Source of the DNA: Aromatoleum toluolicum
Lineage (GTDB): Bacteria; Pseudomonadota; Gammaproteobacteria; Burkholderiales; Rhodocyclaceae
Assembly (NCBI RefSeq): GCF_012911005.2
Contig: NZ_WTVS01000002.1
Location: 124,001 to 188,000, forward strand
Reading direction: 5' to 3'
Length of the DNA: 64,000 bases
The notes below the pieces were generated by a model. The model saw only the letters and a program-made list of their open reading frames with translations, did not search any database and was not told the origin of the DNA. Below are positions 55,738-64,000 of this stretch, one piece after another. The translations under genes were made by a program, and so were the position numbers. Each line of letters opens with the position of its first letter. Positions within the stretch are counted from its first letter, which is position 1.

Positions 55738-57084
55738 ATGGCTGTGAAGGACGCCAAGCTCATGGTCTTCGCCCACCTTGGCGCGACGTGGGCCCCCTGC
55801 GGCCAACTCGTCCTCACAGAGGAAGACAACCGCCTGCTCGCTTCGAGCTTCGCTTATGGTCTGAACTACCTCAAGGGCGAGGGCGCGCTCGAGGCGGACC
55901 CGGTGAGCCTAAGCCTCGCCGACGTGGCAGCGGTACGGGGCAAGCGTCTACTGCCCGTCAACCAGCTTCCCTTCTTCGGCGGCATCCGTGACGCAGCTCC
56001 TGATGCCTGGGGACGGCGGGTCATCGCAGCCAAGCTCAAGGTGCCCGCCAACAGCCTGCCGGAATCGCAGTATCTCTTGCATGCTGGGGCCGAGCGCGTC
56101 GGGGTGCTGGACATCCGCAGTGAAATCCACGATGTCCCCTCCTCTGGCGCAGGTGGGTGGCACACGCTGGTTAACCTGGTGGAAGCCGCCGAACGCATCG
56201 ACGAGAGCCTGCCCGTCCCCGCACACTTGGAGGGCATCTTCTTTGATGGCGCCGCCCTGGGCGGAGCGCGCCCCAAGGCCTCGATACGTGACGAGGAGGG
56301 GGTGCTGTGGTTGGCAAAGTTCTCCAGTCGGCACGATGCCTTCGACGTGCCCGGCGTCGAGTACGCGGCACTCCAACTGGCCCGTCACGCCGGACTGACG
56401 GTTCCGCCGGTGCACACGCTCATGCTGGGCAACCGGCGGGTCATGCTCATTCGGCGATTCGACCGGTACTGGGCCGCGCCGGGGGCCGTGCTCGACCCGG
56501 GGGCCGAACTGCTGGCCACCGGCCCCGGAGAAGGGCGCGTCGAGCACCGGATGGGTTTCGTCAGCGGGCTGACGCTGGTGGCTTGCGACGAGACCGAATC
56601 ACGCACCAAGTCCTACGCCGACCTCGCTGAGGCGGTACGCCGCTACTGCCACCCCGGCGTCATCCGCCAGGACAACGAAGAGCTGTTCAAGCGGATGGTG
56701 TACAACATCTTCGTGAGCAACGACGACGACCATCTTCGGAATCATGGCTTCGTCCGCGACCCCAGGTTGCCGGGCTGGCGATTGAGCCCCCTTTACGATG
56801 TGCTGCCGCGCCCGAGCCGGGCAAGCGAGCGTTTCCTGCACCTGGATATTGGTCCGCGAGGCCGACTGGCAACGCTCGACAACGCGGTCGCTGCTCATGA
56901 CCGGTTCACGCTGTCACGGGCGACGGCATGCCGGGCCATCGGCGACATCTGGCGCGTGGTGCGTCAATGGCGCATGTATTTCTCCGAGGCCGGCGTGTCG
57001 GACTCGGACCAGGACAAGATTGCCCCTGCATTCCGGCACATCGACGATATCTCATCGGCGGAGCTGCGCCGGTCACTTCCGTGA
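55738..57084 (+). CDS. hipA: HipA-family serine/threonine kinase toxin
   Basis: A 448-residue protein. The N-terminal subdomain has GLNYL and LPFFGGIRDAAPDAWGRRVI. The kinase part has LGGARPKASI (phosphate loop), LAKFSS with the ATP lysine, VLMIRRFDRYW-type core, and the catalytic FVSNDDDHLRNHGFVRD plus LSPLYDV metal motif. HipA phosphorylates glutamyl-tRNA synthetase in E. coli and induces growth arrest; the substrate here is not known. Catalytic residues appear intact. Confidence 0.93.
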   Translation: MAVKDAKLMVFAHLGATWAPCGQLVLTEEDNRLLASSFAYGLNYLKGEGALEADPVSLSLADVAAVRGKRLLPVNQLPFFGGIRDAAPDAWGRRVIAAKLKVPANSLPESQYLLHAGAERVGVLDIRSEIHDVPSSGAGGWHTLVNLVEAAERIDESLPVPAHLEGIFFDGAALGGARPKASIRDEEGVLWLAKFSSRHDAFDVPGVEYAALQLARHAGLTVPPVHTLMLGNRRVMLIRRFDRYWAAPGAVLDPGAELLATGPGEGRVEHRMGFVSGLTLVACDETESRTKSYADLAEAVRRYCHPGVIRQDNEELFKRMVYNIFVSNDDDHLRNHGFVRDPRLPGWRLSPLYDVLPRPSRASERFLHLDIGPRGRLATLDNAVAAHDRFTLSRATACRAIGDIWRVVRQWRMYFSEAGVSDSDQDKIAPAFRHIDDISSAELRRSLP

Positions 57085-58330
57085 CGCCTGACGTGGTTAA
57101 GCAGTGGTGAGGGCCGGCTGCGTCCCAAAACAACGCGCACTCCGTGGGGTGAGCGAGGTTCCGCAGCACGTCCTGACACTCGATATAGCGGGTTCCGACA
57201 ACATCGCGTAGCGCAGGTGGCCGAATTTCTGCACTGTCGACGCCCTCGGATTAACCGGTCCGCTCCTACGTCGCGGCAAGGGTTAATCCCGCTTGTCTGT
57301 GCCCCCTCTGCACTGCAGCACGCTCGTCAACCCGGAACACTCAGCCGTGCAGCTTCCACCCTCGAACATCCGACATACGCGTGGCGGACTCCTCCTTCGC
57401 TCCACAGCATCACCCCCAACGCGCCACGCCTGCACCAATGACTCCGGCCAGGTCATCGCGTTCCTGGCCGGCTTCGATGCGGCCCTGCGGGAGCTCGAAG
57501 ACACAATCAGGCGCCTCCCGATGGCTCGAGTCCTGGCCAGAGTTTCTGGCTCAATCGCCATCCCTGGCAGGCAACCCTGTCCACCGACGCGCTGGTCCCA
57601 GCACACCCCAAGAGCTCTCGCTTCCAGGTTCCTCGGAGCTGCAGTTGACGCTTGCCTCAGCCATCGCCAAACGCGTAGTAGACTTGTGTAACCCGAAGGG
57701 CGGCCTGCCAGGGTCGCCGACCTGGATGACCTCGAACGCGCTGCACACATCGCACTCCTCGCCCTGCCGGAACTCGAACGGACGGTGAGGCGCCTCGCCA
57801 TGGTTCGACTCCTGGCCAGAGCCGTGGCTCAATCGCCGTCCCTGGTTGGCGGCCCTGTCCACCGAAGGCCCACACCCCAGTGAACCACACAAACTTGCGC
57901 ATCAAGGTTCCCTCGGGTTGCGGCTTCGCTCGTCACCCCAGCCATCGGTAAGCCTACTGGCGCGGCGGAAACTCGCGTACCCCGAAGGACGGCCTGCCAG
58001 GGTCGCCGGGTCGGCGACCTGGAGAATCTCCACTCGCACCTTGTTCCCTCCCGACGGCACTCGTCAGCCCGACTTCGTCTCGCCCATTGGGATAGCTGTC
58101 GCGCCGGCGCACTCGGCCTGCTCGCACTCACCGAGGGCGGGCTTAACCCGTCCTGGCACACACGCACATCTGCCTATACTCACCAGAACGACCTCCATGG
58201 GACTGGCGGAGTTCGCTCAAGAAGACGGGTTAAGCCGCTGGGGCGGGGGAACCTAGTAGAAACCTATGGGTTGACCTAGGGCGGCCGGCAGGAAAGAAAT
58301 CGAGCCCTTCTTAGCGCCTGATTTTCACCC
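57085..58330. repeat. Decayed tandem duplication, about 280-290 bp units
   Basis: Two long degenerate units are visible: around 57488-57700 and 57768-57995. Shared stretches include the GGCGCCTC..ATGG run, CTGGCCAGAG, GCTCAATCGCC and CCCTGTCCACCGA, and CCGAAGG-CGGCCTGCCAGGGTCGCC at 57692 and 57981. In one frame both encode an ELExTxRRLxMxRxLAR segment interrupted by stops, so the units look like decayed copies of a small gene. Confidence 0.55.
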
Positions 58331-58339
58331 AAACGGCAT

Positions 58340-58430
58340 TTATACACTACATGCATCACACTTTATAGCTCTGCGCATCACACTTTCCAACTATGAATAT
58401 CACACTTTTTCACTACCTACATCACACTTT
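58340..58430 (+). other. Iteron-type replication origin
   Basis: ATCACACTTT occurs four times at exactly 22-bp intervals (58355, 58377, 58399, 58421) on the same strand in an AT-rich stretch. TTATACACT (58340-58348) resembles a DnaA box. Two-helical-turn iterons next to a Rep gene define a theta-type plasmid origin. Confidence 0.82.
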
Positions 58431-58451
58431 GCAACAAACGGCGGGGGCCGC

Positions 58452-59594
58452 ATGAAGAAACTGGCCCCTCGTACTCCCACCAGCGGAACTGAAAAGGGAA
58501 GGCAGCTGCGACAGGAAGCCGACGCAGTCATGCAAGTCATCGAAGGTGCAAACCCGGAAGCATTGCTGGAAGCCCTGCGGTCCGCTAATGCGAGTCTCCG
58601 GCGCGAAGCTGACCGTGCGGACAATCCTGCGACCTACGAGGCGGCGGTGCGCATCCTCGATAGTTACACACACCCCGACCTTGTTCTCGAGGCACGGCAA
58701 GTTCAGGCGGTTCGCTTCCGTTCGGACGTGTTCTTGCCCGTTTTCGAAGAGGGGCAGTCCGCACTACCCAACTGTTTCGTGCGGTCCTCGTTATTTCCCG
58801 GAGCAGACCCTGAGCCACTACCTGCCTCCACGGCGGCCCCCCTGAGCGCCGTGGAGAACACCAGCCATGCGGAGAGCCCTGTGAGCGAAATTCCGCTGCA
58901 CGAGGTGAAGGTGCAGTCGACGAAGAAGAGGAAGATTACCCTGACTCTGGAAGGCGAGTGCCTCCAATCGTACGACCGGCGGATTTTCGCTGCGTGCATA
59001 TCACGATATCGAGACCATCCGCTGGCACATGGCGCCGATTGCCCGTGGATGGAGCTCACCTTGGGCGCGCTTGCGAAGGAGGTGTGCGTCACCCGAGGAC
59101 CGACCACCTACGCCGCCATGAGGGCAAGCCTAATTCGCCTCGGGAGAACGACACTCACCGTTGGCCAGTCGTTAGGGAAGAAACGCATCACGTTGGCACC
59201 GTTGCTCGAGGTTCAATTGCCCCCTGCTGACGCGCCCGACGCACGAAAGGTACGCTTCCGCATTCATGAGAACATCGCCGAGCTGTATGGGCGGAATGAT
59301 TGGAGGCGCATCCCGATGGGGGTGCTATCCAAGCAGGGCCTCGTCGGATGGCTCGGGTCGTTTTACGCGTCCCATTCCATAGCCAAGGAGATTGCTGTTG
59401 GACACCTCTACAAGCTGTCCGGTCTCCGATGTCGCGACTCGGACTTCCCCAGGCTCCTCAAGGACGCATTGGGAAAACTGAAGGACACTGGCACCCCAAG
59501 CGCGGCCCGCGTGACCTCCTTCAAGGTTTGGCGGACGGAGGCGGGTGTTCTGACCACGAAGGTCAAGACAGCGACCATGACGGATTCCGACTAG
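58452..59594 (+). CDS. Plasmid replication initiator (Rep/TrfA-like)
   Basis: A 380-residue protein 21 bp after the last iteron. The C-terminal half (RKITLTLEGECLQSYDRRIFAACISRYR..., DCPWMELTLGALAKEVC, YAAMRASLIRLGRTTLTVG, LVGWLGSFYASHSIAKEIAVGHLYKLSG) has the tandem winged-helix layout of TrfA-type initiators that bind iterons. The N-terminal about 150 residues are a helical extension. Assignment to a particular incompatibility group is not possible here. Confidence 0.75.
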   Translation: MKKLAPRTPTSGTEKGRQLRQEADAVMQVIEGANPEALLEALRSANASLRREADRADNPATYEAAVRILDSYTHPDLVLEARQVQAVRFRSDVFLPVFEEGQSALPNCFVRSSLFPGADPEPLPASTAAPLSAVENTSHAESPVSEIPLHEVKVQSTKKRKITLTLEGECLQSYDRRIFAACISRYRDHPLAHGADCPWMELTLGALAKEVCVTRGPTTYAAMRASLIRLGRTTLTVGQSLGKKRITLAPLLEVQLPPADAPDARKVRFRIHENIAELYGRNDWRRIPMGVLSKQGLVGWLGSFYASHSIAKEIAVGHLYKLSGLRCRDSDFPRLLKDALGKLKDTGTPSAARVTSFKVWRTEAGVLTTKVKTATMTDSD

Positions 59595-60188
59595 CACACT
59601 GGCGCAGACCGATGACGAAGGGGCGGTTCTCGTTTCGACTGAACGGACATATTCAAGTGGGAGGGGGAGAGGACGATGCCTTTCTATCCCGTTGAGCCGC
59701 CGCCGCTCCGCTTCGCGCCCTTTCCGCGTCGCGAAGCGGCAAAGCCGGACGACGTCTGATGACGTACAGAATGGCTACAGGCGAGCTATCCCATTTTCCA
59801 CCCAAGTTCAGGCACTCGCTCGACGGGGCTTCACGTCACAGACCTGTAAGTCCAAGGAGCGCAGCATGTTCACCAGCGCCACCCCTTCCGTCGTGGCACC
59901 CGCGCCCGTGGTCACCGCGACTCCGGCATATCGGAAGTAGTCGCCGCCCTGCGTGATAGGCGCAATTTAAGTGAGTCCGGGCGATTGAACGCCTTCAGCG
60001 TGAGCACCTGCGCCACGCGAAGCTCGCGCTGTAGTTTCACGCCCTGGAACCGCGTTCTGGCAATAGCACACGATGCTCCGCTCGGACACCTTGCTCACAG
60101 AGCGGCCTCTGCGCCGACGGCTGGCATCTCATCCCAGCCCTTCATATCAACAGGGGGCGGCGCCTTTTCGTCACACTGCGCCAGCAGC
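59595..60188. other. Gap containing a possible micro-ORF
   Basis: No gene of normal size. A 24-codon ORF (59866-59940) with a good ribosome-binding site lies inside. A second frame that would extend the GIY-YIG protein occupies 60095-60235 on the minus strand. Confidence 0.4.
59866..59940 (+). CDS. Possible 24-residue peptide
   Basis: MFTSATPSVVAPAPVVTATPAYRK preceded by AAGGAGCG 5 bp before the ATG. Composition is Ala/Pro/Val/Thr. Only the Shine-Dalgarno match supports it. Confidence 0.3.
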   Translation: MFTSATPSVVAPAPVVTATPAYRK

Positions 60189-60662
60189 TCATTGAGCGCA
60201 TACTGCTTTCTCGTTCGCGGGGTCAGGGCCAGCCCCCCCTCTCCGCTTGACCGTGTTCTCCGGCGGATTGAGCCGCCCAATCAGATAGTCTTCGAGCGCC
60301 GGCGCCAAGTAATTCAGCGCCATGGGAAAGCCGATGGTGCCGATGGAGTCGACTTCAAGGTCCCGCCAGCGCTCCCGCGGGACATAGCTTTCGCCGTCTT
60401 GTGCGACTCGCATCACGTGCGACAACAAGCGGCGGCTGATGCCGCGGTCCACGTAGATGCCGCCACCCCGGCTACTCCCCAGCCCGATGTACACCAGCTC
60501 GCCCTTACGGAACAAGGCGTAGAGCCCCCCGAGCAGGTAGTTCGGCACCGCACCGCGCCAGCCCCAAGTGAAATCCCAGGACGGCGCAGGGCCGTCAACC
60601 GAACTCCAGTGCCGCACGAAAAACTCGTTGGTATGTCGTGCCAGTTCGTCACGCGTCGTCAT
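60189..60662 (-). CDS. GIY-YIG-like nuclease, possible frameshift at its end
   Basis: A 157-residue protein. GGLYALFRKGELVYIGLGSSRGGG, SRRLLSHV and ALEDYLIGRLNPPEN fit the GIY-YIG nuclease fold (GIY, YIG, Arg and the metal-binding Glu). A run of seven C (60233-60239 on the + strand) lies near the end; with one base fewer the frame would run to 60095 with a good-looking extension (LALTPRTRKQYALNELLAQC...). The present stop may therefore follow a slip. Confidence 0.7.
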   Translation of the reverse strand: MTTRDELARHTNEFFVRHWSSVDGPAPSWDFTWGWRGAVPNYLLGGLYALFRKGELVYIGLGSSRGGGIYVDRGISRRLLSHVMRVAQDGESYVPRERWRDLEVDSIGTIGFPMALNYLAPALEDYLIGRLNPPENTVKRRGGAGPDPANEKAVCAQ

Positions 60663-60711
60663 TGTCAGTCCGGCTCCTACCGCAAAATCCAGTCTGCATG
60701 ATATCGCGGCA

Positions 60712-61392
60712 TCAGGTAAGTGGCGTCACCAGGTCGGCGTCCTCATTGCGTACGTTGCCCACCAGAGGCGAAACGGCATGCATGCGGATTTGGTCGGGGG
60801 CGCAGGGAGCAAGGAGGCGATGCAGGAGTTCGGGCGGAGTTTCCTTGCTGAGCCACAGACCGTAATCCGCTGGGGGCACGATTACCGGCATGCGGTCGTG
60901 AAGCTCACGCATCACGTCGTTGGCGTCGGTCGTGAGGATGGTGAAGGTGTCGAGTGCCTCGCCATCAGGCCGAGCCCACCGTTCCCACAGGCCGGCGAAG
61001 GCGAAGAGAGTGTCATCGGCTGGGTGGATGAAGAACGGCTGCTTGCGGCCGCCGCCCGTGGCCGGCTTCCACTCGTAGAAGCCGGAGGCTGGCACGAGGC
61101 AACGTCGGCTCTTGTACGCTGCGCGGAAGCTCGGCTTCTGCCCGACGGTTTCGCTCCGTGCGTTGATGAGCTTGGAGGCGATGTCCGCGTCCTTGGACCA
61201 GGAAGGGATGAGTCCCCAGCGGAGAAGATGGACGATGCGTTCACCGGTCGGGCGCTGTCGAACGACCGGCAACAACTGCTGGGGCGCGGCATTGTATCTC
61301 GCCTTGAAGTCCAGCACTTCTTGGTCGAGCTCCGCCGCGAACTGTTCTCGGACGCGCGAAACGGGGCCGTAGAGGGCGTAGCGACCGCACAT
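60712..61392 (-). CDS. yedK: SOS-response-associated peptidase YedK (HMCES/SRAP family)
   Basis: A 226-residue protein starting MCGRYAL, so the catalytic Cys2 that bonds to abasic DNA is at the mature N-terminus. FKARYNAAPQQLLPVV, LRWGLIPSW, INARSETV, RRCLVPASGFYEWK and the active His in HDRMPVIV are all present. It protects abasic sites in single-stranded DNA. It lies downstream of umuDC on the same strand, in a DNA-damage gene set. Confidence 0.93.
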   Translation of the reverse strand: MCGRYALYGPVSRVREQFAAELDQEVLDFKARYNAAPQQLLPVVRQRPTGERIVHLLRWGLIPSWSKDADIASKLINARSETVGQKPSFRAAYKSRRCLVPASGFYEWKPATGGGRKQPFFIHPADDTLFAFAGLWERWARPDGEALDTFTILTTDANDVMRELHDRMPVIVPPADYGLWLSKETPPELLHRLLAPCAPDQIRMHAVSPLVGNVRNEDADLVTPLT

Positions 61393-61501
61393 CGACAGGG
61401 ACTCCTGCTCATCAATGCTTGATACAACCATACACCGACAAGCGAAACGCGTGGCGGGCAAACGGACGTCCTCGCGCTCGGCTTCTTCAGCATCGCCGCC
61501 C

Positions 61502-62794
61502 CTAAATGGCCCGCACGCACGGCACGTCCTCCCAGGACGTCGTGTACGCTGGCGAGAGGTTTCCGCGACGCATCTGCCACGTCTTGGTTATACCCTCCGC
61601 AGAGGAACGGAGAGTTCCCCTTCCCCACTTCGCGTTGATTGCATCCAGCGCACGCATCAATGCCTCCGACTGCTCGTCCACGGCCGGCGCTGAGAACAGG
61701 CACCCTTGCACAACGCTCTGCGGTCGGAGCTCGCAGAGCATCACCCCGGCCTTCTGATAGGCAAAGCCCGGCTTGTACATATCGTCGAGCAGGCGAAGCG
61801 CCCACGCGGTCAATTCGCGGGTGTCGGCGGTCGGGCTTGGCAACGGAACGGTCGCCGTTCGCTGGTACTGCGGCTCCTTGGGCTTGAACGGGTTCGTCCG
61901 TATGTGGACCTGCACAGCCCCAGCGACCGAGTGCTGGGCGCGGAGTTTTTCGGCTGCCTTGCCCATGTAGCTGCCTACTGCCTCACGCAGTTCAGCAAGC
62001 TCGTACACGTACTGGCCGAAGGAGCGGCTACTCATGATTTGCTGCTTGGCAGGGGCCATCTCTTCCAAGTTCAGGCAGGAGACTCCGCGAAGCTCCCGCA
62101 CCGTTCGCTCGAGCACGACAGAGAACCGGGCGCGAATGGTGTCAGGGTCGGCGTCGTGTAGCTCCCGAACCGTCTTGATACCCATATCTTCCAGGCGCGC
62201 GGCAATCTTGCGGCCCACGCCCCACACCTCGCCGGCTGAAATCTGGTGGTACAGCGAGGTCAGTTCGCCATCGGTCATTACAGCGAAATCGCACACGCCA
62301 TCCGCTCCCGCCAGGCCCTTCTTCGCGCAGTGGTTGGCCAGCTTGGCCAGCGTCTTGGTGGGTCCGATACCGACACAGACGTGCAACCCCAACCAGTCCC
62401 GAACCCTTCGTCGAATCTTCCGACCGTACCCCGTCAGCCCTTCCGGGTCTTGAAGCGCGAACCCCTCCAGGTCAAGGAAGGACTCATCGATGGAGTAGAC
62501 CTCCAGCCGCGGGCAGAACTGCCCGAGCACCTCGACGAGCCTATTACTCATACAGGCGTACAAGGGGTAATTGGATGAAAATGCAGCGATTCCTTCACGT
62601 CGAGCCAAGTCTCGCAACTGGTGCCATGGCGCCCCCATCGGCACGCCCAAGGCCTTGGCTTCGGCCGAGCGCGCGACGACGCAGCCATCGTTGTTCGACA
62701 GGACCACCACCGGCTTGCCTGCGAGGCGTGGGTCGAACAGCTTCTCGCATGAGGCGTAGAAGTTGTTCGCGTCGACGAGTGCAAATACCGTCAT
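61502..62794 (-). CDS. umuC: DNA polymerase V catalytic subunit UmuC
   Basis: A 430-residue Y-family polymerase beginning MTVFALVDANNFYASCEKLFDPRLAGKPVVVLSNNDGC. The catalytic SIDESFLDL and YGRKIRRRVRDWLGLHVCVGIGPTKTLAKLANHCAK are present, as is the C-terminal UmuC-type extension. It performs error-prone translesion synthesis with UmuD'. It is 35 bp after umuD. Confidence 0.96.
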   Translation of the reverse strand: MTVFALVDANNFYASCEKLFDPRLAGKPVVVLSNNDGCVVARSAEAKALGVPMGAPWHQLRDLARREGIAAFSSNYPLYACMSNRLVEVLGQFCPRLEVYSIDESFLDLEGFALQDPEGLTGYGRKIRRRVRDWLGLHVCVGIGPTKTLAKLANHCAKKGLAGADGVCDFAVMTDGELTSLYHQISAGEVWGVGRKIAARLEDMGIKTVRELHDADPDTIRARFSVVLERTVRELRGVSCLNLEEMAPAKQQIMSSRSFGQYVYELAELREAVGSYMGKAAEKLRAQHSVAGAVQVHIRTNPFKPKEPQYQRTATVPLPSPTADTRELTAWALRLLDDMYKPGFAYQKAGVMLCELRPQSVVQGCLFSAPAVDEQSEALMRALDAINAKWGRGTLRSSAEGITKTWQMRRGNLSPAYTTSWEDVPCVRAI

Positions 62795-62829
62795 CTTTAC
62801 GGAAGCAATACGGAAAACCTGCGGAAGAA

Positions 62830-63312
62830 CTACAGCAGACGCTTGAACTTCCCGACCACGACGCCCCAAACGACGAGCTCATCCGCGTCGCTGACCTCAA
62901 AATCCGGATAGGCCTGGTTGGCAGAGCACAGGACCACACGCCCTCCTCCCCGCTTCTCGAGTCGCTTGACCAAGCGCTCGCCACGCAGGAAGGCAACGAC
63001 GATGTGCCCGTGCTGCGGCGTCACACTGCGGTCGACGACAAGCATGTCGCCATCGAAGATTTCCGCCTCAACCATCGAGTCTCCAGACACCCGGAAGAAG
63101 AATGTCGAGACCGGGTTGCGGATGAGGTACTCGGATACGTCGAGGCGCCGGTCCTCATAGTCTGCCGCCGGCGAAGGGAAGCCTGCTGCAACCGGCGACA
63201 AACCCAAGGGGATGAGGCACGGGAGGACCGGCAGTCTCGCTGCCCAAAGGTCGGAGAGCACTGCGTGGCAAGGCATAGGCGCGAGCGGCGGCGCCAGCTG
63301 CAATTCGCTCAT
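62830..63312 (-). CDS. umuD: UmuD-like S24 self-cleaving protein
   Basis: A 160-residue protein. The cleavage region is VAAGFPSPAADYED; catalytic Ser in FRVSGDSMVEAEI and Lys in GERLVKRLEK. RecA-stimulated autocleavage yields UmuD' for polymerase V. It overlaps the preceding small gene as ATGA and belongs to its operon. The N-terminus is longer than that of E. coli UmuD. Confidence 0.94.
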   Translation of the reverse strand: MSELQLAPPLAPMPCHAVLSDLWAARLPVLPCLIPLGLSPVAAGFPSPAADYEDRRLDVSEYLIRNPVSTFFFRVSGDSMVEAEIFDGDMLVVDRSVTPQHGHIVVAFLRGERLVKRLEKRGGGRVVLCSANQAYPDFEVSDADELVVWGVVVGKFKRLL

Positions 63313-63527
63313 AGTTCGACAGCAAGCTCGGGTGTCATCACGGCCGGACGGCTACGTGCTGTGGAGGCCGCTGAGTCGGGTTGCCCGGAGAGTGACGACC
63401 TCAACGGGATGAGCCCGTCGCAACGCGGGCAGACCAAGCATTCGTTGGTTGAAACCAGCGCTGGTTCGAAGGCGGCGATGGGCACGGGACAGTGACATTG
63501 GGGACAGACGTGGTGCACGACAGTCAT
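63309..63527 (-). CDS. Small zinc-ribbon-like protein opening the umuDC operon
   Basis: A 72-residue protein, MTVVHHVCPQCHCPVPIAAFEPALVSTNECLVCPRCDGLIPLRS, with two CPxC pairs forming a zinc ribbon. It overlaps umuD by ATGA and lies directly downstream of a LexA box, so it is part of the SOS operon. No family recognised. Confidence 0.7.
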   Translation of the reverse strand: MTVVHHVCPQCHCPVPIAAFEPALVSTNECLVCPRCDGLIPLRSSLSGQPDSAASTARSRPAVMTPELAVEL

Positions 63528-63593
63528 GGTTCGACTCCGGTAACGCTGTGTAGGTCCATGCGGCATCCGGGTGGTCCGACGGAACGCTGAATA

Positions 63594-63609
63594 CTGTACA
63601 TTTGTACAC
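63594..63609 (-). promoter_or_regulatory. LexA-binding site (SOS box) of the umuDC operon
   Basis: CTGTACATTTGTACAC matches CTGT-N8-ACAG with one mismatch, within TACTGTACATTTGTACACA. It lies 67 bp before the zinc-ribbon gene start on the minus strand. Confidence 0.8.
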
Positions 63610-63874
63610 ATGATAGCTCTTGGTTCGGCCATCGGCTACTCAGGACGCGGGGCGACTTGTTCGACGGTATTCAGCCGGACGGGGCGTACCCGGTCCGTGT
63701 CGCGCGACTTCGGCGATGTCTCTAGTAGTGACATGTCGGCGGCGGCCTCACGGAGAGCGGGGTATAGGCTAGCGCCTCGGGGTCGTCAGCCGGCCAGAAG
63801 CGGCCATTAAACGTATCCCTACTCCAAGTCATGTAAGATAGATTTCAATTCTGGAGAAAGCTTAACTGTACGCG
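63610..63874. other. Gap near the right edge
   Basis: No supported gene. The stretch becomes AT-richer after about 63,800. Confidence 0.3.
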
Positions 63875-64000
63875 ATGACTACAAGCACACTAATTGAGCA
63901 TGCCATATGGTTCTCCCCTGGCTCGCAATCAGATGACAGAATTTGCGAAATTTTTTGTCTCTTGTGGGAAGAGACTTGGAAATTCTGGAATTTGCCGCCA
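63875..64000 (+). CDS. Possible gene running off the right edge
   Basis: From ATG 63875 a frame stays open for 42 codons to the last base (MTTSTLIEHAIWFSPGSQSDDRICEIFCLLWEETWKFWNLPP). The DNA is AT-rich and a GGAGAAAG site lies 15 bp upstream, rather far. No family recognised. Confidence 0.4.
   Translation, partial: MTTSTLIEHAIWFSPGSQSDDRICEIFCLLWEETWKFWNLPP

Overview
The window looks like the chromosome of a GC-rich betaproteobacterium, most plausibly Rhodocyclales (Azoarcus/Thauera/Aromatoleum type). I infer this from the rpsP-rimM-trmD-rplS operon, the DUF2069/wrbA/yihY neighbourhood, the SHP-DHC-cytochrome b561 cluster with its two-component system, and a betaproteobacterial-style H-NS protein. 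No 16S gene is present, so the assignment is indirect.

Core block (1 to about 16,520). A sulfatase-family C-terminus is followed by an OmpR-type regulator and a histidine kinase. A TerB-like protein and a second two-component system with a PepSY protein read leftwards. Opposite them is a three-gene haem operon: SHP oxygen-binding cytochrome, diheme cytochrome DHC and membrane cytochrome b561. leuA has a leucine-rich leader peptide. A small membrane protein, wrbA, a YihY/BrkB protein and a conserved unknown protein follow, then rpsP-rimM-trmD-rplS with a strong terminator.

Island 1 (16,535-28,265). An 11.7 kb element sits in the 3' end of tRNA-Ser(GCT) and is bounded by a 14-bp direct repeat of the tRNA end. 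It carries a P4-type integrase, a compact set of small genes (AlpA-like, Cys-rich, winged-helix) and a type I-G (formerly I-U) CRISPR-Cas locus. That locus is minimal: a 1158-residue protein that appears to fuse Cas3 helicase, HD nuclease and a Csb3/Cas8-like domain, then Csb1 (Cas7) and Csb2 (Cas5-Cas6). An array of 10 to 11 repeats of 37 bp decays toward its distal end. No cas1, cas2 or cas4 is present.

Island 2 (28,391 to beyond the right end). A second integrase begins on the other side of the tRNA. It opens at least 35 kb of accessory DNA with plasmid character: a ParA/ribbon-helix-helix pair, four 22-bp iterons before a replication-initiator-like gene, an SOS-controlled umuDC operon, a YedK (HMCES) protein, HipBA with four operator copies, and H-NS and IHF homologues. 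It also holds two Sel1-repeat genes each behind a c-di-GMP-I (GEMM-I) riboswitch, a HEPN-LOTUS protein operon, a MerR/VIT-VWA/ADP-ribosylglycohydrolase cluster, a UDG-like gene in AT-richer DNA, orphan antitoxins, and several genes broken by single-base shifts. No conjugation genes and no right-hand attachment site were seen.

Starts were chosen by hand from ribosome-binding sites, overlaps and signal peptides. All family assignments rest on motif recognition, not on searches.
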